From: Linnemannia schmuckeri
Taxonomy: Eukaryota; Mortierellomycota; Mortierellomycetes; Mortierellales; Mortierellaceae
Assembly (NCBI GenBank): GCA_029449235.1
Contig: JANATG010000004.1
Span: 2,604,001 to 2,668,000 of the forward strand
Length of the DNA: 64,000 nucleotides
Reading direction: 5' to 3'
Shown here: positions 25,741 through 34,949 of the stretch, in pieces
How positions within the stretch are numbered: position 1 is the first letter of the stretch
Layout of the letters: every line of letters begins with the position of its first letter
The notes under the pieces: model-generated
What the model was told of the DNA's origin: nothing
Seen by the model: only the letters and a program-made list of their open reading frames with translations
The model's database searches: none
Program-made: the position numbers and the translations under genes

Positions 25741-25999
25741 AACGTTAATAGACAGGTAGAGTGTGAAAATAAATGTGGATATGGATGTGTGTGTGTGAAT
25801 GTGCATATGTGAGAATAGAATTGAGCTGGTAATAAGCGTGTCCTCTTATTTTTTTTTTTACCAAGGTAGTGATGGGTCATCTGTGACGATACATCAATTT
25901 TATCCAATTGAAAAATGAACTGTCTAAGTGAAGCTCGTACGAGCACATAGTCTACTTCACTAAGTAGAGCATACTAAACAGTACATCGCACCTGAGGAC

Positions 26000-27513
26000 C
26001 ACAGCCCGTCCTCCACGAGTCCGGACGACCCTTGCTGCTTTAGTCGTCTTCCACCTCTAACTCCTTAATGACCATATTGCCTCTCCTCTCCATAATATCC
26101 ATGCGCCTCAGACCCAGAAGGGACTCGATGACTGCTTGATCAGCCACTCGTGTGTCGCACTGCTCGCCTGGGCACCGCCCCCGTCGTGTTCTATGTTGGC
26201 ACGTCCGCAGAGGCACTCATCCTCTTGAAGTTTCCGTCTATACTATTGTTTCCATCCGGTGCTCTGACGCTCGGTTGTGCGTTTCTGTTTCATGCTGGCC
26301 GTGATATTGTTCGCCATCTTCGACTTGACCGTCGCCTCGCATCTGGGTATCCATAACCGCTCCCTCGCTTCCTTCTCGACGTACCGGCAAAATAGCCGAT
26401 TCACGTGCTGAGCAATGTTGGCCGGGATGTCCTTGAACACCTTGTCCCACGCTTTTGTTAGGGCTATAGGCACGAGACCTCGGTAAATGTGGCTGGCTGT
26501 CCATGCCTTCTCGGTCTGCTACTGCCACTCCTCCTCTCCTGGCTTCTCAACCATCGACCACAATGCCTCGCGGCATGTGCTTGTTCTTGGCTTCCTCCAG
26601 ACGATATCCGATGGTGGTGGTTTCCCTAGCTGACGCTTCTTCTCTCTCTGCGTGTTGAAGTATCGTGTGGCAATCGCTCCTCATCCATCTACTCGTTTGA
26701 GGGCGTCCTTCCAGATCTCGTCTTGCGCCTCACTACTCTTGGGGCACGTCCAAACATGAACGTTATCCTCCGCCTCTTGATCGCACTGTCGGCATCGGTC
26801 GTCCTCGTACAGTTCTGGGCATCTGGCGTGTAAGACATCCATGGTTGGTAGCATTCCGTGGACTTTCTTTATCCTGTGGCTGCGTAGACGTGTATCCTGC
26901 TGGGAGCTGAAGAATGTATTGACTGGTTTGTTGTTGTGCATGTTGGAAAGAGTGCCCAGCCAGTCGGTGCCCTTGTAGTCCGGGATCGACCTCTTGGTCC
27001 TCTTGAGCGCCCTCCACTCCTGGTGCCAGCGTCTTGTGGTCTGCATCTTCAAAACATGCCTCGTGTCTTGGTGTAGCGTCTCTCCGACCATCGTCACTGA
27101 GTATTTAATGTTAGGGCGGACCTGTCGATCTGACATGCTTGTCCGGTCTGGGATTGAGCCTCCTTCGCCGCTAGGTCCGCCTTCTCATTCCACTCGTCTC
27201 CATCGTGCCCCTTGACCCACTCGACTGTCGTTGTTCCCGTACGTTCGTTGCATATCCTTGCCACTACCGCCCACTTCGCGGCATAGTCGCACTGTAGTTT
27301 CATCATCACCGACGCTCGTTTCCGATTGACGACGACATTCCTAAACTGCTTCACCACGGCCTGGTTGTCGAGTCGAATGCAGAGGTCCTGGTCCTCGGGT
27401 GTGGCGATGATCCCTGCGATCAATTCCATTAGTACTGCTTTGACAGACAATGCGAATCCTTTGGTGGTCCCCTGCACCACCTCCTGTTCCTCTCCTACGA
27501 CTGCAAAAGCCAT
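26000..27513 (-). mobile_element. decayed non-LTR retrotransposon, 3' part (RNase H and Cys-rich C-terminus)
   Basis: Reading from 27513 down, a frame encodes an RNase H-like domain (LCIRLDNQAVVKQFRN, WVKGHDGDEWNEKADLAAKEA). The continuation is in another frame from about 27136 and includes CPELYEDDRCRQCDQEAEDN with the Cys/His pattern C..C..H..C (CPELY..CRQC..VHVWTC). Further fragments (KAWDKVFKDIPANIAQHVNR near 26430) extend to about 26000. Frame changes near 27115 and several stops show it is inactive. No reverse transcriptase domain lies upstream, so the copy is 5'-truncated, as expected for target-primed insertion. Confidence 0.82.
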
Positions 27514-27859
27514 GTCGCAGTCCTTCTTCCCTTTGTATAAGCGTGTCCTCGTATTTTGAATGCTCGTAATTTATGTCCCTCTTTTCACGTGAGTAAACAA
27601 GCAGCTGCTGCGACTAGAACTGCTAAACATCTCACAGATGTTGTGCACGTACACAAAATCACTCCCTCTTCTGAGAGATAGAATGTTCACGACTACAGAA
27701 ATGGCTTACTTGACTCCAGAGTAGGCTACATACAATCAAAGTTTGCTTTTGTATTTTTTCTTGCCTTGTTAACGCGTTGACCTTCGCGTTGAAGTAACAA
27801 AGCACCTTTGTCAACACGCTTGTTCTTTCACGATCTAGAGGATTATGTAGGCTTAAGCC

Positions 27860-29165
27860 CAGAACGTTAATTGGACTCATTAATACCACGCCATCTACGG
27901 TACTTGTCAATGATATCAGTCTCAATGAAGTCTGTAAAGGTAAAGCGAGTACAGACATCAACAACAAGCAAAAGGTGCTTATTGCCATCAACTGAATCCG
28001 CAAATGGTCCTGCCAGGTCGGTTGCCATATGGTCTCCCGGCATTCTTGCATGGATAGTATGCAGTGGATGATAGCCACGCTTAGCTATATTAAAGCGTTG
28101 ACAGCTACCACACCTCGCTACTAGATTCACATAATTTTGTCAAAGATTAGGCCAAGTCTTGCCGTCTTCATGAATTCCATTTTTTAACCATAGCCACAGC
28201 ACCAAAATGCCCACGTGCATGAATCCTTTCAAGGATTCTAGACGAGCTGCTTCAGGTACAACTTGTTGTTCTGCTTCTTTTGGATCTTGATTCATGTAAC
28301 ATGCACGCATAGGTATGACACTACCAACATGAGCATCAGAGGTGGGTTGCACCTTACTCTCATTATGTTTATTGGTCTCTGCCATACTTTGTGCCGAGTA
28401 AGCAGGTGTCTGGTCTGTCGAAAATAAACGTGATAGATGATATCCAGCAAAAAATTGGCTATGCCAGGCCTGTGTACTTGGTCGAATTGGAAATTTATCA
28501 ATGTCTCTAACCAATTGACTATCATAGGTGACAACACTGATTTGTCACGCATATAAACCAATGCCCTATTATCTGTGAAGAGAGTAAACTTTGGACCACC
28601 CCACAGATATTGACAGAAGCGAATAAGTGCAAAAACAACAGCGGTTCTTTTTTCGTGTCAATAATTTTTTTTCTACCTTCTGCAAGGCCCGTGCTGAAAA
28701 AAGAAAACTATCATTCTTTTCCATGCACTATTTGATATATCACAGCATCAATACTTTGATTTGAAGCGTCAGTTGTAACAAAGAAAGATCAACCACAGTC
28801 TGGAAAAGAAAGAACTCGTGCAGATGCCAACAATCGCTTCATGATATCAGAATCATGTCGTTGCTCTACACTCCAATCTTTCACAAGATTAATCGAGTTT
28901 CTCACTTGTTCCAAAGAAGTACATACTTTCGAGTAGCGTTAGCTTCGGGCCATTGCCTATTCAGGCAGGCCCAAATACCAATTATCCGAATGAACGATTC
29001 CTTGAGGACAAAGTTCAATTACTATTGCAACAACATTTCATCAGTAGGGTAAAACTAACCTGCCTCACGACAGTCTAAACCCCAGGTCTTGTTCCCCATT
29101 AGTAGGTGAACAATCCGACGCTTACTGAATTCTGCCTCAGTATGGTAGGAGGAGCCGGCATCGAA
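27860..29165 (-). mobile_element. decayed Ty3/gypsy-type pol fragment (RT end, RNase H, integrase)
   Basis: On the minus strand, from high to low coordinates, the pieces are a reverse-transcriptase tail (FSKRRIVHLLMGNKTWGL), an RNase H start (FFVTTDASNQSIDAV, near 28790-28745), an RNase H end (LINFQFDQVHRPGIANFLLD, near 28470), and integrase (CGSCQRFNIAKRG, HMATDLAGPF, LLLVVDVCTRFTF, near 27900-28100). The order RT, RNase H, integrase is the Ty3/gypsy order. Stops and frame changes interrupt every segment and no LTRs were seen, so it is a fossil. Confidence 0.85.
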
Positions 29166-29189
29166 GAATTAGAAAGAAACATCGCTATA

Positions 29190-29219
29190 AACGCTTGGCT
29201 ACCACAAGCCAATTAGACT
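29190..29219 (+). repeat. 30-bp hairpin-containing repeat, copy 2
   Basis: Second copy of the motif at 24149-24178, with one substitution in the loop (G to A). It sits immediately beyond the decayed Ty3/gypsy fragment. The two copies bracket about 5 kb that contains the non-LTR and gypsy remnants. Confidence 0.75.
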
Positions 29220-30094
29220 GCTCTTGATCTTTTTTGCATCCTGCCTTTCTCACTCGGGCGAAGGAATTCGTACACCCCTCGTAAAACTGAGGTGCATGAC
29301 CCTGTGTAAAATGTAGTGCGAGAATCGTGTGAATAAAATGAATTAACTATGTGTGCGGGATGTGCTTGGTGCTGCTTGCCCCTTTTTGCACGCCCGAGTG
29401 GGATGAACGGTAGCTGGAATGGTACATTCGTGCGTGCGCTGTTCCAAATGCGTATTTTTGCACTCGACCGTACGTTTCTTTCAAATTGGCGAGTTTACTT
29501 CTCCCCTGTGCTGGCCCGCATCGAGTTATTGCCCTCGCATGGATAACATATGGATTCAATAGCCCTACACCCTCGTGCATACATAGACCATTTTGCGCCA
29601 TATGTTTTCAAACCTCTGGATATCCATGAGTTGCCTTTTAAAAAGGTCGGCTCTATCGATTGCCTGCTCCATTTCTCGATCGACTTGAAGCTTGGAGCAG
29701 CGATCTGCAAAGCAACCCTCTTTGGAGATCAATTGGCATTTGACGCCGACAAGCACGAAGTGACCAAAGTCAACACAGTGCACCTAAGGTTGGTCAGGTG
29801 GGTGTGCAAGGTGGCAGTACAACCACGAGCACACACGGGTGTCCATTGGCACCATCTCAAGCAGCAAGAACCATGCCCATCCACAACCGCTTTGCTTGTT
29901 TAGTTAAGAGCAAAATAAAAAAAGGGAAGAGAACTAACTGGGGGGGGGGATCCCTTTCCCTTCAAGTTCAAGAGAAATCATAAAAAATAGACCCAGCTCC
30001 TCACTTTTTTGTTCCGACATTCCCAACAAACTAATAAACAAGCAAAAAATAAAAAAAAACCCTGGACAGTTCATAAGTAGCAACAAGGAGCAAG
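29220..30094. other. unassigned accessory sequence
   Basis: Open frames overlap on both strands (29550-29903 plus; 29783-29565 minus, with a charged run DREMEQAIDRADLFKRQL). The minus frame looks slightly more protein-like, but no family is recognised. A poly(G) run lies near 29941-29949. Confidence 0.35.
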
Positions 30095-31100
30095 CCTTTC
30101 TTCATTTTTAATGAAAGTTTATTCGACTTGTGCTTCCTCACCATGGTCCTCGATATCCACCACCTGCCTCCCAGCATCCCATCCATCTCCGTTTGAGAGC
30201 ACCCCTGGTCCATTTCCATCAAAGGACAACGAATCGCTCCCTCCATCTTCTCGGGAACCAAGATATCATCGACAGCACCGCGCTGGATCAACAGTTTATA
30301 TTCGATAGGGGTGAGATCAGTCGCGTCCTTCGGCACCAGACCGTCGGTACAGAGGTTACTGATATTAGAATCCCAGATCATGTTGGCGACAAAGGCCTCG
30401 CCAGCATCACCTCTAGACATACGCCAAACTCGAACAGATCCAACGTCACATCCAGTAACAAACTCCATAGGAACGACAGGGTTCCAAGTAATGTCACGAA
30501 TGAAAGTATAGAACCCGCGGACTGAGATGACAAAGGACCAACTTTCAACGTCACCAGGTTGCCGGTATCAGATTTCATCAGTGTTGTTAATACCGCTGAA
30601 AGTGATCTATCGACAACGCGGCGAATAAACGATACAGCCTGGGAGTGAGCGTCGAGAATAAAATTTGATCCCTCTGAGTGAAGGTCCTAAACTCGGGTAC
30701 TGCTGCCATAGGTCCTAATAGAAAGCTGTTGACCGTTTGGCGAGTACGCGAACATTGTATTAATGTTACCTGTCAATCCTTCAAATGGAAACAGTTCTCT
30801 TATATGAAAATCAAGACGACGAACATTGCCAGTGAAATAGCCGATCAAAAGGAGTTATCCGGAGGGAAAGAATACCAGGGGTTTTGCGTAATAATCAAAC
30901 TCGCTCACCACATAACTCTGCTCTATATTTGAAGCCTCCATAGACGTAGAGACCCATCCCAAGTGACAGAAGCACGTTAGCAGCCACATGGTGAATAAGC
31001 TAATGGTCCCATCTTCATCGAATGCCCCTTCAAGCAAGGTTCTGCTGCGCTAGTTTGACTATCCCACAATCGTATAGAAAGGTTATCAATACCAGTTGCC
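30095..31100 (-). pseudogene. WD40-repeat protein pseudogene (NACHT/STAND-WD40 type fragment)
   Basis: Minus-strand pieces in order: LATGIDNLSIRLWDSQTSAA followed by GHS (near 31090-31020), a TMFAYSPNGQQLSI blade (near 30750), a blade with a TAG stop directly before DLHSEG where Trp is expected (about 30690), then VTGCDVGSVRVWR (about 30450) and a C-terminal block with LIQRGAVDD (about 30290). The WD dipeptides and GS.R.W spacing are typical of beta-propeller blades. Stops and frame changes make it a pseudogene. A STAND-type parent is suggested by the C-terminal IQRGAVDD element but is not proven. Confidence 0.72.
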
Positions 31101-31310
31101 AACCGCAACATGCGGACAAGGGTAACAGCTTTTATCTCAAAACGCAAGCATCACTTTGTTTTACACAGCGCCTCTTGCTTGTCTTCATGATTATTTCTAC
31201 TAACTCTCGATAGCCAGAAGAGAAATAGTAATGGAAGGGAGAGAAGGAGAAAGAGTTAAATGTGAATGAAGTTGGTTAGTACTATTGAAAGTCACTCGTC
31301 GAACATATCC
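31101..31310. other. spacer left of the large inverted repeat
   Basis: No gene is recognised. The last about 40 bases have weak similarity to the sequence just outside the right arm near 42,698-42,730, so the original duplication may have extended slightly further than the near-identical block. Confidence 0.4.
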
Positions 31311-32279
31311 ACATACATCTACGCCCAGCCAAGATAGCATCCTCGCTTGCCCTCCCCTCTTGCCCACAACAACCCTTGCACCAACCAGCTTGGTCGCCAA
31401 TTGACACAAGTTGCCTCTCTCACGATCGTTGACCAATCTACAACACTGAAGCGAAATGTACACATTGCAACTTTGCCAAGGCACCCCAAGAGCGAGCCAG
31501 CTGCCGATGTAATGGATTTCAGTTAGTGGATGCGACCAAACACCCACAGGTAGACCTCACTTTCACATCGACAGCTGACCCATGTTGCTCAAGAGATGCG
31601 AGACTGGGAAAACTGACAGAGATCCTTGCAATCCAGGCTATCCCGTTATCCTAAAGTAAACGAGCCCTCAAAATGAGGCATTCTCGTCCACTGAGATAAA
31701 AACGCGACCATATGCGGCATCTTGGATACAACAATAGTATCAAAAGGGAGTTGGATGTCGAGGGAGAAGGGGGGAAACAAGGCAGCATCAAGGTGGAGTA
31801 GGGTATGAGCAGTAGGATTATTTACTTTCCTTTTGTTTCTTTCTTCTTGAAGACTGAGAGCCGTCTCGAAACCTATGTATCGTCGTTGGTGGGTCAGAGA
31901 AAGGTGTATGGTAAATGAAAGGAGGGATGGGGAAAGGGGCGATGAGCATGAATGAGAGAAGCAATGCACAATGAGTGGCGACTGCGGAATGAGGGTCGAG
32001 GTAGGTGAATCTGAGTGCAAGCTAGCAAGAGAGAGAAAGAGGAAGAAAAGCAGAAAGTCAGCAGAAGGAAAGAGAAGACTAGAAAGAACAAGGGAAAGAG
32101 GAAAATCGAGAGAAGAGAGGAGAAGAAGGAAAAAGAAAAGGAGGACCAACAAAGAAAAAAGACAAACAAGAGACGTTGTAGAGAGAAGGGACGAGAAGGG
32201 GAGACGAGAGAAGGGGAGAGAAGGGGGAGGAGAGAAGAGGGGAGGAAGAAGGTGGAGAAGAAGAGAGAGACGAGGGCTT

Positions 32280-32287
32280 CTTTTATA
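32280..32287 (-). promoter_or_regulatory. TATAAAAG box in left arm
   Basis: Minus-strand TATAAAAG followed by a long CT-rich stretch, the arrangement of a fungal core promoter. The mirrored copy is at 41,721-41,728. No convincing downstream gene was found, so its target is unknown. Confidence 0.45.
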
Positions 32288-32618
32288 GCAGACGGTCGAG
32301 AGGGGTAACGGGGATGACGTTGAGGAAAAGGATGGCCCATGCATATGCTTACAAAGAACAAAGAGGGATAACCAAAACGAGAAAAAAAAGCAAGGGGTAA
32401 GGAGGCGTTGTACAAGTACACAAAACTGAATGTACGTGTGGCGAAGGAAGTTGATAGAAAAAAGAAAAAGGGGGTGGAAAACAACGCCAGAACGCGAGAG
32501 AGCACATGCACAGCATAGGATAGCTCGAAAGCAAGCGAAAAGTGTCATTGTACATGGTCCATGGTTTCCTTGGTCGTTGGTACGTCAAAGTATGAAACTG
32601 AACTGACAGACGCAGGCA

Positions 32619-32860
32619 CCATCAGAGTTGCCATTACCATCAGAGTTGCCATCACCAGAGTCGCCATCACCAGAGTTGCCATCACCAGAGTTGCCATCAC
32701 CAGAGTTGCCATCACCAGAGTTGCCATCATCAGAGTTGCCATCACCATCAGAGTTGCCATCACCAGAGTCGCCATCACCATCAAAATTGCCATCACCAGA
32801 GTTGCCATCACCAGAGTCGCCATCACCAGAGTTGCCATCACCATCACCACCAGCGACCTC
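32619..32860 (-). repeat. GATGGCAACTCTG minisatellite, left arm
   Basis: Interspersed 15-base and 9-base variants of GGTGATGGCAACTCT run for about 240 bases. They are open in several frames on both strands, giving repeated MATLV and ELPSPE peptides. It is repeated without any length change in the right arm. Confidence 0.9.
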
Positions 32861-33038
32861 ATTCGTCTCATCTCCTGGGGATCAATACCATTTCAGTCAT
32901 CAGTTCCAAAGGGACAAAAAAGGGAGTAGGAAATTAATAGCAAAGCATACATATTCACTCATCACATTCCGCTTGATAAGTCACCTTGAAAGCAGTATTA
33001 CTTTATTGAAAAGTGGGGACATTAAGGTTATCCCTCTC

Positions 33039-34949
33039 CTAAGGTCGGTTGTCAAGAATGTCGGCTTTACCAACCTCTTCAAGCCACAGAAGGATATTGA
33101 CATGGTCATCCACAGACAAAGGTGACAACTCAAGGTGCTTCAGGCCTGGAAGTACATTCATGAGATCATGAAGTTCCTGGTGCTCCCAGTTCCCCTCATC
33201 GAGGATGGCTAAATTTCGCAAATTGGTTGCGCCAGCCAAACCCTGTAGATTCTCTGATTTTTTGGACAATTCCGTGCACTTGAGGTAAAGAGTCTGAAGA
33301 CTTGACAACATGCCTAACTGATGGAGAAAGATGTGCCACACATTGTCAAAATCCTCATCATCATCTGGTGCCGAAACTGCTATCTTGAGCTCCCTCATAG
33401 CCGTACAAACCCAGGGTCTTGCGACCATGGCCACGATTGAGAAAACACATTGATCTGGCAGAGACAAGCTTTCCAGATGTGCTCGTTGGAAGAAAAGTAA
33501 CGTCGCAAATCGCTCCTCAGCTTCAAGGGTCAGATGCATGGTCGTCACATCCAAATGTGTCAAGGCAGGGAAAGAGAAAGTGAGGCTTACAACGGGAGTA
33601 ATAACCGTCTCCTCCTCTTCTCCAACCTCACCCTCTGCCTCTTGCTCCTGTGCGCCCTGTTCTTGTTCGACTTCGTCACCAGCCTCAGTAGTATGCTGAT
33701 CCTGTGTCTCTTGTGTCTCTTGTGTCTCCTGTGTCTCCTGTTCCTCCTGTTCCTCCTGTTCCTCCTGTTCCTCCTGTTCCTCCTGTTCCTCCTGTTCCTC
33801 CTGTTCCTCCTGTTCTTCCTGTTCTTCCTGTGCCGTCAGGGTCTCCACAGCTTGGGTTTGCGGCGCCTCCATCCGGCCACTTGTAAACATCTCCGCTTGC
33901 GCTGGCCAGGCGAGATTGAGGGAGGTCAACGTCTCCAGCATAGTAAGGGCTGACATGGCAGCCTCAAAGCCCTCCATGTGGGCTGCAGAAGAGTCGGAAG
34001 GGAGATGCAGCTCTCGGAGATTGGGGCAGTGGGAAAGAAGGCTTATGGGGGGGAGGTCTTCCGCGGCGATGGGGGAGCCAAGATGGAGAAGTTGGAGGTA
34101 GTCAAGTCGACTACAGTGCTGAACGATCCTCATCTCGGATCTGTTGACCACAAGACGCTGCATCGCCCATTCTTCCTTCTCATCTTCTTCTTCCTCCTCC
34201 TCTTCCTCCCTTGTCTCCCCCTCTTCTTCTTCCTCTTCTCCTTCTTCTTCTCCTTCCTCCAGAGGAAACGCATACCAGTCGCCATTGAGGACTAACTCCT
34301 TGAGCCGAGAGAGCACTGGTCGAAACGGATTCAAATCCATTAGCTCGTCTTGGTCAGGTAGCTCCAGATGCAATTCCTCCAGTTGCTGCATCTCGGTGAT
34401 CGCTGCAACGAGGTCATCGTAGTTCTCGTCCTCCTTCTTCGCCCTAATTGACAACCTCCTCAGTCTAGGTGTCATCTTGATGATGGCGACAAGGCGGGCG
34501 ATGGGGATGTCGTGGTTGATTGGCGAGACTCTGCCTGGGAAAAGCATTCGGGCTGTAGTGACATCGGTCCATTCCAATGTGGTCGTTCGACGGAGGTGGT
34601 ATGAGAAGATCGTATCATCGGGCTCTTCACCGGCGGTGTTGATGTGGCGGAGGGGGAATGCGGGGTGCTGGAATTGCAGCGCAGTTAACGTGGTCCAGAC
34701 TAACGGCGACAACGTGCCCATCCACTTCCAGGAGACCTGGAGACCGGCGTAAAGCGAAGAACCGTCCATGTACTCCCCAATGTGCCGCAGGACTTCGATG
34801 GGAAGGTCACCATTAATCAGTCCAGCTGGGTGAGGTGGAGGAGCGAGATGTGGTTTGAATGTCGGTGCGAGGAGAGGCATGGCGGTCAATGTCGATGTTG
34901 TCGGAGGAGACGGGGAATGCGGTAGAGGCGACGGCGAATGTGGAAACAA
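33039..34949 (-). CDS. F-box protein with LRR-like region
   Basis: A single-exon 636-aa ORF. Residues 1-45 are Pro/Ser-rich. An F-box follows at about 47-88 (INGDLPIEVLRHIGEYMDGS followed by SWKWMGTLSPLVW). The rest contains leucine-rich segments (LRRLSIRAKK, LEELHLELPD, LKELVLNGDW, NLRELHLPSD, HLESLSLPDQ) typical of F-box/LRR substrate adaptors of SCF ubiquitin ligases. Two low-complexity acidic insertions interrupt it: an E-rich run, and about ten EEQ plus four ETQ units encoded by the 9-bp repeat near 33,700-33,840. The C-terminal 44 codons lie in the near-identical inverted-repeat arm. A broken copy lies in the opposite orientation at 39.2-41.0 kb. The start could alternatively be Met24. 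Substrate unknown. Confidence 0.82.
   Translation of the reverse strand: MFPHSPSPLPHSPSPPTTSTLTAMPLLAPTFKPHLAPPPHPAGLINGDLPIEVLRHIGEYMDGSSLYAGLQVSWKWMGTLSPLVWTTLTALQFQHPAFPLRHINTAGEEPDDTIFSYHLRRTTTLEWTDVTTARMLFPGRVSPINHDIPIARLVAIIKMTPRLRRLSIRAKKEDENYDDLVAAITEMQQLEELHLELPDQDELMDLNPFRPVLSRLKELVLNGDWYAFPLEEGEEEGEEEEEEGETREEEEEEEEDEKEEWAMQRLVVNRSEMRIVQHCSRLDYLQLLHLGSPIAAEDLPPISLLSHCPNLRELHLPSDSSAAHMEGFEAAMSALTMLETLTSLNLAWPAQAEMFTSGRMEAPQTQAVETLTAQEEQEEQEEQEEQEEQEEQEEQEEQEEQEEQETQETQETQETQDQHTTEAGDEVEQEQGAQEQEAEGEVGEEEETVITPVVSLTFSFPALTHLDVTTMHLTLEAEERFATLLFFQRAHLESLSLPDQCVFSIVAMVARPWVCTAMRELKIAVSAPDDDEDFDNVWHIFLHQLGMLSSLQTLYLKCTELSKKSENLQGLAGATNLRNLAILDEGNWEHQELHDLMNVLPGLKHLELSPLSVDDHVNILLWLEEVGKADILDNRP
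33700..33840 (-). repeat. 9-bp coding minisatellite (EEQ/ETQ repeats)
   Basis: The plus strand shows CTCCTGTTC-type units repeated about 10 times, flanked by CTCTTGTGT variants. On the coding strand they give EEQ and ETQ. The pseudogene copy lacks this expansion; at the matching place it has only a short acidic stretch. Confidence 0.9.

Larger units (their letters stand above)
31311..33169. repeat. left arm of 1.86-kb inverted repeat
   Basis: Position x here pairs with position 74008-x on the other strand (40,839-42,697). Paired frames of 300, 205, 122, 108, 105, 97 and 79 codons are identical in length and sequence apart from one Glu/Gly difference, so there are no indels and one mismatch seen in 1.86 kb (31,842 against 42,166). 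The arm contains a CT/GA-rich promoter-like region with a TATAAAAG box and a GATGGCAACTCTG minisatellite. It ends inside the last 44 codons of the F-box gene. Confidence 0.95.

Noticed and set aside
30130..30525. 131-codon plus-strand ORF over the WD40 pseudogene
   Set aside because: The minus strand carries the recognisable WD40 motifs; this frame has no similarity.
31646..32548. 300-codon minus-strand ORF, mirrored at 41,460-42,362
   Set aside because: It is low-complexity (Ser/Phe/Leu-rich), spans the CT-rich TATA region and has other equally long overlapping frames. The mirrored copy exists only because the arms are identical DNA.
32628..33125. 165-codon ORF rich in ELPSPE repeats, mirrored at 40,883-41,380
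   Set aside because: It is the minisatellite read in another frame; its 3' part overlaps the end of the F-box gene on the opposite strand.
33534..33953. plus-strand Leu/Phe-rich ORF inside the F-box gene
   Set aside because: It is the antisense of the EEQ repeat and neighbouring coding sequence.
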